64,000 bases of DNA, from assembly GCA_031285845.1 (NCBI GenBank), contig JAITVK010000018.1:1-64000 (forward strand). The letters are read 5' to 3'. The notes beneath the pieces were generated by a model that ran no database searches, was not told the origin of the DNA, and worked only from the letters and a program-made list of their open reading frames with translations. Of this stretch, positions 24,062 through 32,646 are shown piece after piece. The position numbers and the translations under genes were made by a program. This stretch comes from Propionibacteriaceae bacterium. GTDB taxonomy: Bacteria > Actinomycetota > Actinomycetes > Propionibacteriales > Propionibacteriaceae. The first letter of the stretch is position 1. Each line of letters opens with the position of its first letter.

Positions 24062-25294
24062 TCAGCCCACCTTGTCCGGCGCGACGGTGTAGGTCTCACA
24101 GACTCCGACCGTGCTGGATGTCAGACCGGTGGTCACCCAGGCGGCTCGGTTGGAGCCGGTGCCGTGGTCGTCGGCGTAGGGGATGTCTCCGCCCAAGGAT
24201 CGGAACAGAGCCACGATGTTCTGTTGGTCGGCGGGACCCAATCCGGCCGACTGTGACACCGAGTTGAGGAACAGTCCGGCGAAGCAATCGGCTTGCATCT
24301 CCAAGCGGCGGCTGGTGTCTTCTTTGTCGGCGTCCGAGCTGGCGTTCTCTTCCAGAACGGACTCGGAGATGAGGATCATCGTCCGATACTGGATCGTGTG
24401 TCCGAACTCGTGGGCGATGACCGATTCGGCGAGAAAACGCATCGTCTGCAAGTTGGCGGGGAAGGCTTCGATCAGGTCGGCTGCGTAATAGATCTGTTGG
24501 TCGGCTGAGCAGTAAACCGCGTTAGACAAGGGCAGTTCACCGCAAGCCGAGGTGACTTTCGAGGTGTAGACGGTCACTGACGGGTGGGGCAGTTCGAATC
24601 CGGAGTCGACCACCGGCGGGAACCAGGCCGCCATCAGACAGTCGACGAACCCGTTCATGTGGGCTTCGATGGCTGAGATCGGCGCGTTGCGCAGGTCGAT
24701 GTCGGTGATCGTGCAAGCGGTGGCCGTGAGGCCTTGGGCGTAGATCGGGTTTTGGGTCAGCATCTTCACCACTTCGGCCTCAGTCTTCGGCAGTGGCGGG
24801 GCCTTGGGGTTACGATCCGGCGGTCCTGGAGTGTAGCGGTTGGATCCGCCCGGGTTGACCCCAGTGTTCGACGAGGTCGTGTTCGTCGCCGTGCTGGTCG
24901 CCGCGGTCGCTTGCCCCTGAGGGTCGACTGGCGTCGGGTAGGTCGGTTGGTTGACTTGGTTGAGGTAAGAGCTGAGCGCAGGGGCGACGATGAGGAAGAA
25001 AACGACCAGTCCGATGATTCGCGGCAGCCACGAGGGTTTTCTGGTCGGGGGACGCGCGGCGGCTCCTGTCGCCGGCAGGGTCCATGGCCCAGTTTGGTAG
25101 CCGGGCGAGCCGAGGTTGGACCATGGCGTCGAGGTCTGGTTCCACGGGGGAACCCCGCCGGACCAGGCCGTCGAGGGGGGTTGGTTCCAGGAGGGTGCGG
25201 TGTTGGCCCACGGCGCACTGACCGGTGTCTGGCCAGGTTGTGGCGGGGGGAAACTTGCGCGGTTTTGTCCCTGAAAGGGCCCTGTGGGACTCAT
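24062..25294 (-). CDS. YpfJ-type neutral zinc metallopeptidase
   Basis: A 410-aa membrane-anchored protein. The N-terminal 90 residues are proline, glycine and tryptophan rich and presumably cytoplasmic. One membrane segment follows (WLPRIIGLVVFFLIVAPALS, about residues 100-119), then a threonine/asparagine-rich linker. The catalytic domain has HEFGH (about 293-297) and the downstream glutamate in LEMQADCFAGL. Family function is unclear. ATG 25294 was chosen because TATCCT lies 6 nt before it; longer starts upstream lack such support. It is divergent from the DUF2207 gene. Confidence 0.87.
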   Translation of the reverse strand: MSPTGPFQGQNRASFPPPQPGQTPVSAPWANTAPSWNQPPSTAWSGGVPPWNQTSTPWSNLGSPGYQTGPWTLPATGAAARPPTRKPSWLPRIIGLVVFFLIVAPALSSYLNQVNQPTYPTPVDPQGQATAATSTATNTTSSNTGVNPGGSNRYTPGPPDRNPKAPPLPKTEAEVVKMLTQNPIYAQGLTATACTITDIDLRNAPISAIEAHMNGFVDCLMAAWFPPVVDSGFELPHPSVTVYTSKVTSACGELPLSNAVYCSADQQIYYAADLIEAFPANLQTMRFLAESVIAHEFGHTIQYRTMILISESVLEENASSDADKEDTSRRLEMQADCFAGLFLNSVSQSAGLGPADQQNIVALFRSLGGDIPYADDHGTGSNRAAWVTTGLTSSTVGVCETYTVAPDKVG

Positions 25295-25300
25295 GGCACC

Positions 25301-25306
25301 AGGATA
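25301..25306 (-). promoter_or_regulatory. Leaderless -10 element of the metallopeptidase gene
   Basis: TATCCT on the minus strand, 6 nt before ATG 25294. Confidence 0.6.
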
Positions 25307-25330
25307 CATCGGAATGTGCGGCGATGCCGC

Positions 25331-25336
25331 TATCAT
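25331..25336 (+). promoter_or_regulatory. -10 element of the DUF2207 gene
   Basis: TATCAT; the transcript would start near 25343 and include the GGAAGG SD at 25350-25355. Confidence 0.5.
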
Positions 25337-25360
25337 GGAACCCGACGACGGAAGGCCCAC

Positions 25361-27028
25361 ATGAGTACTGCCACCACAACCTGGACCAAGCGGCTCCTAG
25401 CGGGCCTGGCGATCTGCGTCGGATTCTGCGTGGCCACGGCTGCGCCAGCCCAAGCCGCCACCGCCGACTCGGTCGATGTCCAGGCGGCGCTGACCAGCGA
25501 TGGTCGGTTGAAAGTCGAGCAAACGATCACCTTGGGTCCCGACTCCGGAGTGGCGACGTGGTCCCAGGACCTGGCCACGCGAATGGACCGGGACGGTCAG
25601 CGCTACACCTACACGGTGGCCGATCTGCGGGTCGAAGCCGATGGCGCGGACGTGGGAGTCACCTCGACACCGAAGGCTGAATCCGAGACTGTGTCGTTCT
25701 CGGTCGGGCAGTCGCGGCAGCTGGTGTTGAGCTATACCGTGACAGGGACGACGATCACCACCGTTGACAACAAGATTCGTTTCGTATGGGGGCTGTTGGA
25801 TCACGTCAACACCCCGGTGACTGCCGTCAGTGGCCGAGTTGAGGTTCCAGCAGGCGCGGTCAACTATGACTGCTTGGCCGGTGTGGTCGGCGCGTTGGGA
25901 TCGTGCAGCACGTACGGCGCAGGCACTCACGGCGACCTGGCGATGAGCTTCACCCAAAACTCGTTGAGCTCCGACCAGGTGGTCCAAGCAGACATCCTGT
26001 TCGACGAAGGCACAGTCGCGGTGACCGAGCAGGTCTCCACGATCTGGTCGCTCGGCAAAGCGATGAGTCTGACCGGCACGCCTTTGGGAATTCTGATCGG
26101 TGTGGTGGTGTGCGGCGGACTGCTGTTGTTCGCGTGGTCTCGGCGGATCGCGTCGGCCGGCTATGACGGCACGCCACAACCGATCGCCCAGTTGACCACC
26201 ACGGGTGGGAGGTGGCAGTTCACCACCGAGTCCACGGCTCGTCCGGGCATGATCGGAACATTGGTCGACGCCAAGGTCGACCCCGCCGACATCGTCGCCA
26301 CCATCCTCGACTTGGCCGTACGGGGCCACCTACTCATCACTGAGGTCGCCACGCCGCGCTATCAGAGCCCCGACTGGGTTTTCACCCGACTCGACGGTCC
26401 CGACAAGCTGCGCGAGTACGAGTCACACCTGATCGAGGCGTTGACGCGCGGCGGCTCAGTGTCCCAGTTGAGCACTGAGTTGGATCGCGACATGGCGTCG
26501 ATCCAAGACCAGCTGTACGCCGAACTGCGTGGCGTCGGCTGGTTCTCCAGGTGTCCGAACGCGAAATCGCCGCTGGTGACCTGGGCGTGGGCGGCGGTGG
26601 CCGTGGCCAGCGCGGTGACCGTGTTCCTGGTGGCGTTCACCAGCTTTGGACTGACCGGGTTGGCCCTGGTCGGATTGGCCATCGTGGCGCTGTTGTTGGC
26701 CTTTCAGGCCCGCGCGGTGACCCCGAGGGGCGCGGCGGTCTACGCCGGGTTGCAGCAGTTGTCGGCCGCACTGCACGATGAGTCGGTGGCCTCCACCCAG
26801 ACGGGCCAGACCTTGGGCGAGATCTCACGAGTGCTGCCGTACGCGGTGGTGTTGGGTGGTTGGGATCGCTGGCTCAAGGCCATAGTCGACTTGGACACCG
26901 ATGAGGAAGAAGACTCCACCGATCTGAGTTGGTATCATGCTCCGACTGGATGGCACATGGCCGACCTTCCAGCCAGCCTGGACGCCTTCATCACCGTGGT
27001 GACCGGTCGCCTGTTCTCGCGCAGTTGA
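25361..27028 (+). CDS. DUF2207 family membrane protein
   Basis: A 555-aa protein. A signal peptide (GLAICVGFCVATAAPAQAA) leads into an extracytoplasmic beta-rich domain of about 210 residues. A membrane segment follows (GILIGVVVCGGLLLFAWS), then the conserved DUF2207 cytoplasmic block (ARPGMIGTLVDAKVDPADIV, ATILDLAVRGHLLI). A second membrane pair (about 412-450) and a C-terminal tail complete it. The family is common in Actinobacteria and Firmicutes, and its role is unknown. ATG 25361 follows GGAAGG by 5 nt; longer upstream reading frames are antisense to the metallopeptidase gene. Confidence 0.88.
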   Translation: MSTATTTWTKRLLAGLAICVGFCVATAAPAQAATADSVDVQAALTSDGRLKVEQTITLGPDSGVATWSQDLATRMDRDGQRYTYTVADLRVEADGADVGVTSTPKAESETVSFSVGQSRQLVLSYTVTGTTITTVDNKIRFVWGLLDHVNTPVTAVSGRVEVPAGAVNYDCLAGVVGALGSCSTYGAGTHGDLAMSFTQNSLSSDQVVQADILFDEGTVAVTEQVSTIWSLGKAMSLTGTPLGILIGVVVCGGLLLFAWSRRIASAGYDGTPQPIAQLTTTGGRWQFTTESTARPGMIGTLVDAKVDPADIVATILDLAVRGHLLITEVATPRYQSPDWVFTRLDGPDKLREYESHLIEALTRGGSVSQLSTELDRDMASIQDQLYAELRGVGWFSRCPNAKSPLVTWAWAAVAVASAVTVFLVAFTSFGLTGLALVGLAIVALLLAFQARAVTPRGAAVYAGLQQLSAALHDESVASTQTGQTLGEISRVLPYAVVLGGWDRWLKAIVDLDTDEEEDSTDLSWYHAPTGWHMADLPASLDAFITVVTGRLFSRS

Positions 27029-27069
27029 GCCGAACCAGGCCAGCGGCCAAGTCGGCGACGCGACATCGG

Positions 27070-27101
27070 GCAGGAGCCCTCTCGGTCGCCTGTGCTCCTG
27101 C
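27070..27101. terminator. Bidirectional hairpin between convergent genes
   Basis: GCAGGAGC (27070-27077) pairs with GCTCCTGC (27094-27101) across a 16-nt loop. It is centred between the DUF2207 and cyclo-ligase stop codons. No U-tract. Confidence 0.4.
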
Positions 27102-27115
27102 AGTCGCTCTAGCGT

Positions 27116-27706
27116 TCAGACGCAGTCGATCCAGCGTCGCTCCGTCACGATCGCGGTCATCGGCTGGTCCCATTCGTCGGTGGGCAACTCGTCCACCACT
27201 TCGGCGTCGTTCAGTAGAAGCCATCGCGCGATGCCGGGGCCGGCCGACGTCAGCGCCCGGTCGTACCACCCGCCGCCTCGACCCAATCGCGCCCCGGCCT
27301 TGGTTCCTGCCAGTCCCGCAACGATGATCACCTCCGCCTCGGCCAGAACTGAGCCGGGCAAGGCCACAGCGTCGGGCTGGGCGATTCCCGTTGTTGAGGC
27401 GACCAAGGGCTCGCCTTGCCACCAAGCCCAGCCCGGGGTGTCCAACGCAGTGAACCGGGGCAGCAGAACTGGGATGGAGCGCGCGGCCAGTTCGACCAGC
27501 AGATCCAGCGTCCCCGGTTCTGACTCGCAAGAGGCGTAGCAGGCCACGGTCGCGAAACCGTGCTGGTCGATCCGATTCAGCAGTCGGCTCGTACGCGCGG
27601 CGTCGAACATCGCCTGACGTGAAGGGTCCAGACGGGCGCGGGCCGCGCTGATCTGGGATCTGACCTCGCGTTTGGCCGAGTGTCCCGCCGTCAAAACATC
27701 CGCCAT
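27116..27706 (-). CDS. 5-formyltetrahydrofolate cyclo-ligase
   Basis: A 196-aa cytosolic enzyme that converts 5-formyl-THF and ATP to 5,10-methenyl-THF. The C-terminal LGRGGGWYDRAL (about residues 149-160) is the family's ATP/substrate signature. The N-terminal KREVRSQISAARARLDP and the central ELAARSIPVLLPRF fit the family. Its start codon lies 17 nt from that of the divergent MoeA-like gene. TACGAT 6 nt upstream indicates a leaderless transcript. Confidence 0.9.
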   Translation of the reverse strand: MADVLTAGHSAKREVRSQISAARARLDPSRQAMFDAARTSRLLNRIDQHGFATVACYASCESEPGTLDLLVELAARSIPVLLPRFTALDTPGWAWWQGEPLVASTTGIAQPDAVALPGSVLAEAEVIIVAGLAGTKAGARLGRGGGWYDRALTSAGPGIARWLLLNDAEVVDELPTDEWDQPMTAIVTERRWIDCV

Positions 27707-27723
27707 GGCCTTATCGTAAACCT
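27707..27723. promoter_or_regulatory. 17-bp bidirectional leaderless promoter
   Basis: Between two divergent start codons. Plus strand: TATCGT (27712-27717) then 6 nt to ATG 27724. Minus strand: TACGAT (27718-27713) then 6 nt to ATG 27706. The two -10 hexamers overlap by 5 bp within TATCGTA. Confidence 0.7.
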
Positions 27724-28695
27724 ATGGCGCTGTTCAAACGTACGAAGTCAGATCCCCCGGTCGAAACCCCCGTCGTGGAAGTGGAGACCTTGCCGATGGA
27801 CCCGCCCGCCACAGTCGGCGGGCTGCGTGACTTCTGGCAGCACTGGGATTATCTGCTGGGCATGGTCGACCCGCTGACTGAGTTCGGAGTTCCCGTGCTC
27901 GACGCGGTCGGTTTGACCCTGAATGAGTCGATTCTGGCTCCCACCGATGTGGACGCCGAGACTCGGCGCGGCGATGTTGTGATCAGTGAGGGAACCCGGG
28001 TCACTCCACGCATGCTCGCCCTGCTCATCGGTTTGGGGATCGACAAGGTGATGGCTCGGCCAAGCCCGCGCGTGGTGATCATGCCTTTGACACAGGCCAG
28101 CGCGCCGGCGTCGTACCTGGTGGCGGCGCAAGCCAAGGACGCCGGGGCCCAGGCACATCACGTCGTGACCGCCTTGGACCCCACCGTGTCGGTGGTCGCC
28201 GCCATCAAAGAGCAACTGGTCCGGGCCGATCTGATCGTCACGTTGGGCGGGCTGGGCGAGGCGGAACTCGACCTGAGGTCGGTGGCCGACCAACTCGGCC
28301 CTAACGATTTCACACCGGTGGCGATCAGTCCCGGGAAGGATCACGGCTTCATTTTGGCTGAGGGGCAGATTCCTCTGCTGGCGCTGCCCGGTGACACGTA
28401 CTCTGCGTTCGTGCTGACCAAGCTGATCATCGAGCCGATGGTCGCCAAGCTGATGGGTGCCAACACCGATCCTGAACTGTTCAGCGCCTATCTGGCCCAA
28501 CCGCTGCGGGTCACTCCTCGCATGTTGACCTGCGTTCCCGCCACGGTGAAAGACGCGCGCATGTCGGTCACAGGACGTCCCACTGGCCTGGTCGGGTTGA
28601 AGACGATTTATGAGGCCAACGCTCTGGCCGTGCTGGCCACCGACGACGGGTTGGTCGATTCGGACGGCGAAGCCTTCTATCTGCCGCTGCGCTGA
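27724..28695 (+). CDS. MoeA/gephyrin-like protein (Glp candidate)
   Basis: A 323-aa protein of the MoeA fold, short against the usual 400. It retains the molybdopterin-binding-like core (DLIVTLGGLGEAELDLRSVA, about 176-195) and the C-terminal lid domain. Catalytic motifs are changed: TGGVSxG reads LGGLGEA, LPGNPVSA reads LPGDTYSA, and the N-terminal AMDGYA loop is absent. No other molybdenum-cofactor gene is nearby. It sits before a RimJ-like gene, the place of the actinobacterial gephyrin-like protein Glp, which in Corynebacterium acts with FtsZ and SepF in cell division. A Glp role is therefore more likely than Mo insertion, by inference. Confidence 0.82.
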   Translation: MALFKRTKSDPPVETPVVEVETLPMDPPATVGGLRDFWQHWDYLLGMVDPLTEFGVPVLDAVGLTLNESILAPTDVDAETRRGDVVISEGTRVTPRMLALLIGLGIDKVMARPSPRVVIMPLTQASAPASYLVAAQAKDAGAQAHHVVTALDPTVSVVAAIKEQLVRADLIVTLGGLGEAELDLRSVADQLGPNDFTPVAISPGKDHGFILAEGQIPLLALPGDTYSAFVLTKLIIEPMVAKLMGANTDPELFSAYLAQPLRVTPRMLTCVPATVKDARMSVTGRPTGLVGLKTIYEANALAVLATDDGLVDSDGEAFYLPLR

Positions 28696-28706
28696 GACTT
28701 GACCTC

Positions 28707-29348
28707 GTGGGTTCGCAGGTTTTCGCTCCCCACTATCCAGCGGTCCATCGCTGGCCGGTCGCTGTGTCATACGGCTGGCTGGAGTTGTCGCCGTATCGTC
28801 GCTGTGACGTCGACCAGGTGGCTCGGCTGCGTGAACACAATGCGAGTTGGCTGAGGCCGTGGGACGCCACCCCGCCGAATCTAGGGGTCATGCCTCGTTC
28901 GATCTCGCCCGCCCGGCAGATTTGGCGTCAGGCGCGCCAAGGGAACAATTTGCCGTGGCTGATTCGCTGGCATGAGTCTGGTCGCTCGGTGGTCATCGGG
29001 CAGTGCACGGTGTCGAACCTGGTCTACGGCTCGGTGAGATCCGCTTCGATCGGCTACTGGATCGATGCGGCCTACGCTGGACGCTCGATCACACCAGCCG
29101 CGGTCGGTCTGGCGATCGATTACTGTCTGGCCACGGTCAAGCTGCATCGGATTGAGATCTGCATCCGGCCGGAGAATCATCCCAGTCTGCGCGTCGTCGC
29201 CAAACTCGGCCTGCGTCATGAAGGGTTTCGTCCCCAATTCATCCACATCGCCGGTGATTGGCGTGACCATGAGGTCTTCGTCGTGACACCGCCGGAGGCT
29301 CCACACGGGGTGCTAGAACGAGTCGACCCGGCCGTGGTCGGGTTGTGA
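28707..29348 (+). CDS. GNAT N-acetyltransferase (RimJ/RimL type)
   Basis: A 213-aa acetyl-CoA-dependent N-acetyltransferase. The RimJ-like layout is visible: SYGWLELSPYRRCDVDQVA near the N-terminus, IGQCTVSNLVYGSVRSASIG (about 97-116), IGYWIDAAYAGRSITPAAV, and HRIEICIRPENHPSLRVVAK with LGLRHEG. The acetyl-CoA loop is divergent but in the right place. The start is GTG 28707, 11 nt after the MoeA-like gene, with which it is probably co-transcribed. Substrate unknown; RimJ-like enzymes acetylate protein N-termini. Confidence 0.88.
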   Translation: MGSQVFAPHYPAVHRWPVAVSYGWLELSPYRRCDVDQVARLREHNASWLRPWDATPPNLGVMPRSISPARQIWRQARQGNNLPWLIRWHESGRSVVIGQCTVSNLVYGSVRSASIGYWIDAAYAGRSITPAAVGLAIDYCLATVKLHRIEICIRPENHPSLRVVAKLGLRHEGFRPQFIHIAGDWRDHEVFVVTPPEAPHGVLERVDPAVVGL

Positions 29349-29443
29349 GCCAGAAAACCCGCCGAGCGGTCGTACGATGTGATTGGCACCACGACACGGT
29401 GCGATGGTGGTGGTCGTCGCCTTAGTCGGCAGGGATGAGCCGA

Positions 29444-29449
29444 TACAGT
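29444..29449 (+). promoter_or_regulatory. Leaderless -10 element of the histidine phosphatase gene
   Basis: TACAGT, 6 nt before ATG 29456; this decides the start over the upstream ATG 29435. Confidence 0.6.
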
Positions 29450-29455
29450 GGGGTG

Positions 29456-30037
29456 ATGCGCATCATCTTCATCCGCCACGGCCAGACTGACTCGAACACC
29501 GGCCATCTGCTCGACACGGGGTTTCCGGGGGCTCCGCTGAATGACATCGGGCTGGCCCAGGCCGCCGGTCTGCCTGCGCGTCTGGCCAATGAACCGATCC
29601 AGGCCGTGATGACCTCCGACATCACCAGGGCTCGTCAAACCGGCCAACCGTTGGCTGACAGTCGCGGTCTGGACATGGTGACCGATCCAGGGGTACGCGA
29701 GATCTACGCCGGGGATTGGGATATGAGGCCCGACTGGGGCGACTACATCAACGTCATCACCAGTTGGCACACCGATCTGAGCCGATCGATGCCTCATGGC
29801 GATTCCGGGACCGGATTCTTCGAGCGGTTCGACGCCGCTGTGGCCAGTCTGGTTCAGTACGATTGCGCCGCGGTCGTCAGCCATGGCGGGGCTTTGCGAA
29901 CCTGGCTGGCCGTACGAGGCGGCCTTCAACTGGATGACGATCCGAGGTGGATGTTGTCCAACACCGACACTGTGGTGGTCGACGGCGCTCCCGGTCGATG
30001 GAAGGTTTTGCGCTGGGCGGATCAGGTCATGGCGTGA
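29456..30037 (+). CDS. Histidine phosphatase (phosphoglycerate mutase-like)
   Basis: A 193-aa cytosolic phosphatase of the PGM superfamily. The catalytic RHGQTDSNTG (about residues 7-16, phospho-His) and the late SHGGALRTW (second catalytic His) are present, with the conserved Glu in VREIYAGDWD. It is too short for a metabolic mutase; members of this size dephosphorylate small molecules such as alpha-ribazole phosphate or pteridine phosphates. Its stop overlaps the start of the FolC-like ligase (GTGA), suggesting a shared pathway. Confidence 0.9.
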   Translation: MRIIFIRHGQTDSNTGHLLDTGFPGAPLNDIGLAQAAGLPARLANEPIQAVMTSDITRARQTGQPLADSRGLDMVTDPGVREIYAGDWDMRPDWGDYINVITSWHTDLSRSMPHGDSGTGFFERFDAAVASLVQYDCAAVVSHGGALRTWLAVRGGLQLDDDPRWMLSNTDTVVVDGAPGRWKVLRWADQVMA

Positions 30038-31284
30038 TCTCCACGCTGGACGACGCCTTGGCGGCGCTGCTCGACTTCGCGGTCAGGCGTGGTCCAGACC
30101 ACGACTCGGTGGCCGTCGAGCGCCAGGCTTTGAGCCTGCTCGGCGACCCGCAGCGTCGGCTGCGCGTCATCCATGTGACGGGGACTTCGGGCAAAACCTC
30201 CACCTGCCACTTCCTTCAAGGGCTGCTTCAGGCCTGCGGGCGACGGACGGGAATGACGGTGTCACCCCATATCAGCGCGATCAACGAGCGGGTGCAGATC
30301 GACGGACGTCCGCTGGAGCCGCGTCAGTTCTGCGCCGACGTGGAGCATGTGTTGGATCGTTTGACGCCGTTGCGCGGCGTCATGACCTATTTCGAAGTCG
30401 TGATCGCGCTGGCCTGGTGGGTGTTCGCCCGCGAGCAGGTTGACGACGCCATCGTCGAGGTCGGGATCGGCGGACTCCATGATGCCACCAACGTGGTCGA
30501 CCGACTGGACAAAGTGGCCGTGATCGGACCGATCGGATTGGATCACACTGAGGTGCTGGGCGACACCGTCACGCAGGTCGCCGCCCAGAAGGCGGGCATC
30601 ATCGGGCCGGGCAATCACAGTTTCGTGCTGAATCAGGATGAGTCGGTCCTCGAGGTCGTACGGCGTCGGGCCGAGCAGGTGCAGGCTACCGTGACCGTCG
30701 TGGAGCCCGACCCTGCTCGGGACCTGTCGCTGCCGGTGTTTCAGCGGACGAATTGGGCGATGGCCCGTCACGTCGTCGCCTACCTGGCCCGTCGCGACGG
30801 TTTCTTGGAACCGACCCCCGATCAAGTCGAGGTCGCCAAGACGATGGCTCCACCGGCTCGGTTCGAACGCTTCGACGTCGCCGGCCACGAGGTCGTGCTC
30901 GACGGGGCCCACAATCCGCAAAAGATGGACGGTCTGGCGCGGACGCTGCGTGGGGCGGGCTATCCGCCGATGCCGACACTGGCCACCTTGTCCCGTGGCG
31001 ACGTGACCAAGGTGGAAGCCACGGTCGCCGCGCTGAAACCCCTGGTCACAACGCTAATCATTCCCGAGTTCGTCCTCGGGCGGGCCGACCTGGTGAAAGA
31101 GTCGATCCCGGCGTCGGTGATGGCTGACCAGGCGAGGCGTCTGGGCGTGTCGGCGAGGATCGTGTCCGATCTCGACGCTGGGTTGGACGCGCTGCTGGCG
31201 CAGTCCTCACGAAGGCTCCTGATCACCGGTTCTCTCTATCTGGCCGGTCTGGTCCGCCCGCGACTGATACATTGGGAGCGATGA
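30034..31284 (+). CDS. Divergent FolC-like Mur ligase (second FolC paralogue)
   Basis: A 416-aa Mur-ligase-family protein related to Fol[21 protein letters not shown] (about residues 74-93), [33 protein letters not shown] and [11 protein letters not shown]. The ATP loop is GTSGKTSTC rather than the GTNGKGS of the paralogue at 8,858, nearer to MurE-type loops. The N-terminal folate-binding region is otherwise retained. The start is GTG 30034, overlapping the phosphatase stop. It could be a second folyl-polyglutamate synthase or ligate another substrate made by the coupled phosphatase. I cannot decide between these. Confidence 0.82.
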   Translation: MISTLDDALAALLDFAVRRGPDHDSVAVERQALSLLGDPQRRLRVIHVTGTSGKTSTCHFLQGLLQACGRRTGMTVSPHISAINERVQIDGRPLEPRQFCADVEHVLDRLTPLRGVMTYFEVVIALAWWVFAREQVDDAIVEVGIGGLHDATNVVDRLDKVAVIGPIGLDHTEVLGDTVTQVAAQKAGIIGPGNHSFVLNQDESVLEVVRRRAEQVQATVTVVEPDPARDLSLPVFQRTNWAMARHVVAYLARRDGFLEPTPDQVEVAKTMAPPARFERFDVAGHEVVLDGAHNPQKMDGLARTLRGAGYPPMPTLATLSRGDVTKVEATVAALKPLVTTLIIPEFVLGRADLVKESIPASVMADQARRLGVSARIVSDLDAGLDALLAQSSRRLLITGSLYLAGLVRPRLIHWER

Positions 31285-31360
31285 TTCCCACCTGGATGCG
31301 GTGAAGCAGTCACCGCCGGCGGGTCATCGTGACGACAACCTGAACGGAAGGTGGGAACCC

Positions 31361-32572
31361 GTGATCACAGTCACCGGGCGGATAGCGGAACTCGACGGCG
31401 ATGAGATGACACGAGTCATCTGGGCGAAGATCAAGCAGAAGCTGCTGAATCCGTACCTCAAGATGAAGCTGGACTATTTCGACCTGTCGATCACGAACCG
31501 GGACGACACCGACGACCAGGTCACACTCGACGCGGCCCGCGCGATCTTGGCTGACGGTGTCGGCGTCAAGTGTGCCACGATCACCCCCGACGAGGCCCGC
31601 GTGGTGGAGTTCGGGCTGAAAAAGATGTGGCGGTCGCCCAACGGCACGATTCGCAATGTGTTGGGTGGCGTCGTTTTCCGTGAGCCGATCGTCATCGCTT
31701 CGGTCCCGCGGCTGGTGCCCGGGTGGACCAAGCCGATCGTCATCGCCCGTCACGCCCACGCCGACCAATACAAGGCGCAGGACTTCGTGGTTCCTGGTGC
31801 TGGCCGTCTCACCTTGACGTTCACTCCTGACGGTGGCGGCGAGCCGATCACCGCCACGGTGGCCGAGTTCGACCCCGACGGGGGAGTGGCCTTGGGGATG
31901 TTCAACACCACCGCTTCGATCACCGCTTTCGCACAGGCTTGCTTCTCGTACGCCCTCTCCCGCGGGTTGCCGGTGTATCTGTCGACCAAGAACACGGTCC
32001 TGAAAGCCTACGACGGCGCGTTCAAGGACATTTTCGCGGCTGTGTACGCCAGTCAGTATCAGTCGAGGTTCGAGCAGGCCGGACTGACCTACGAGCATCG
32101 GCTGATCGACGACATGGTCGCTTCCGCGCTGAAATGGCCTGGCGGCTACCTGTGGGCCTGCAAGAACTACGACGGTGACGTCCAATCGGACGTGGTCGCC
32201 CAAGGCTTCGGCTCGTTGGGGTTGATGACTTCGGTGCTGATGACTCCCGACGGACGCACCGCGTTGGCGGAGGCCGCCCACGGCACCGTCACTCGGCACT
32301 GGCGTCAACATCAGCAAGGTTTGGCGACATCGACCAACCCGATCGCATCGATTTTCGCCTGGACCGGTGGACTGAAACATCGCGGGCGGTTGGACGACCA
32401 GCCTGAGGTGGTGCAGTTCGCCACCACCTTGGAGCAGGTCTGTGTCGACACGGTCGATCATGGCATGATGACCAAGGATCTCGCCTTGCTGGTCGGACCG
32501 GAGCAGCCATGGCTCGCCACTGACGAGTTCATGGACGCTCTGGCCGACAACCTGGCGATCGCATTGGGGTGA
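31361..32572 (+). CDS. icd: NADP-dependent isocitrate dehydrogenase (homodimeric type)
   Basis: A 403-aa TCA-cycle enzyme producing 2-oxoglutarate and NADPH. It is of the eukaryote-like homodimer type, not the monomeric form of corynebacteria: [20 protein letters not shown] near the start, [12 protein letters not shown], the metal-binding [20 protein letters not shown] and [15 protein letters not shown] with [16 protein letters not shown] 31361 was chosen because AAGGTGGG lies at 31348-31355 and the protein then begins at the usual point. A -10-like TACATT lies at 31268-31273 within the end of the preceding gene. Confidence 0.95.
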   Translation: MITVTGRIAELDGDEMTRVIWAKIKQKLLNPYLKMKLDYFDLSITNRDDTDDQVTLDAARAILADGVGVKCATITPDEARVVEFGLKKMWRSPNGTIRNVLGGVVFREPIVIASVPRLVPGWTKPIVIARHAHADQYKAQDFVVPGAGRLTLTFTPDGGGEPITATVAEFDPDGGVALGMFNTTASITAFAQACFSYALSRGLPVYLSTKNTVLKAYDGAFKDIFAAVYASQYQSRFEQAGLTYEHRLIDDMVASALKWPGGYLWACKNYDGDVQSDVVAQGFGSLGLMTSVLMTPDGRTALAEAAHGTVTRHWRQHQQGLATSTNPIASIFAWTGGLKHRGRLDDQPEVVQFATTLEQVCVDTVDHGMMTKDLALLVGPEQPWLATDEFMDALADNLAIALG

Positions 32573-32605
32573 CAACTCGGTAGGAGAACTTCGGCCCCGA
32601 TTCGC

Positions 32606-32611
32606 TAAGCT
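32606..32611 (+). promoter_or_regulatory. -10 element before the CNNM gene
   Basis: TAAGCT, predicting a start near 32618 and a leader of about 30 nt with GTGAGG as SD. Confidence 0.45.
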
Positions 32612-32646
32612 TGGGGTCACCTGTTGTCCAACGTGAGGTTGTCATC

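Noticed and set aside
24734-25360. Long 5' extension of the DUF2207 reading frame
   Set aside because: It is antisense to the metallopeptidase gene, Arg/Gly-rich, and the signal peptide, SD and -10 element all point to ATG 25361.
31310-32620. 436-codon minus-strand reading frame opposite icd
   Set aside because: It is a shadow of icd: low complexity, His/Gln/Arg-rich, no motif, no promoter or SD.
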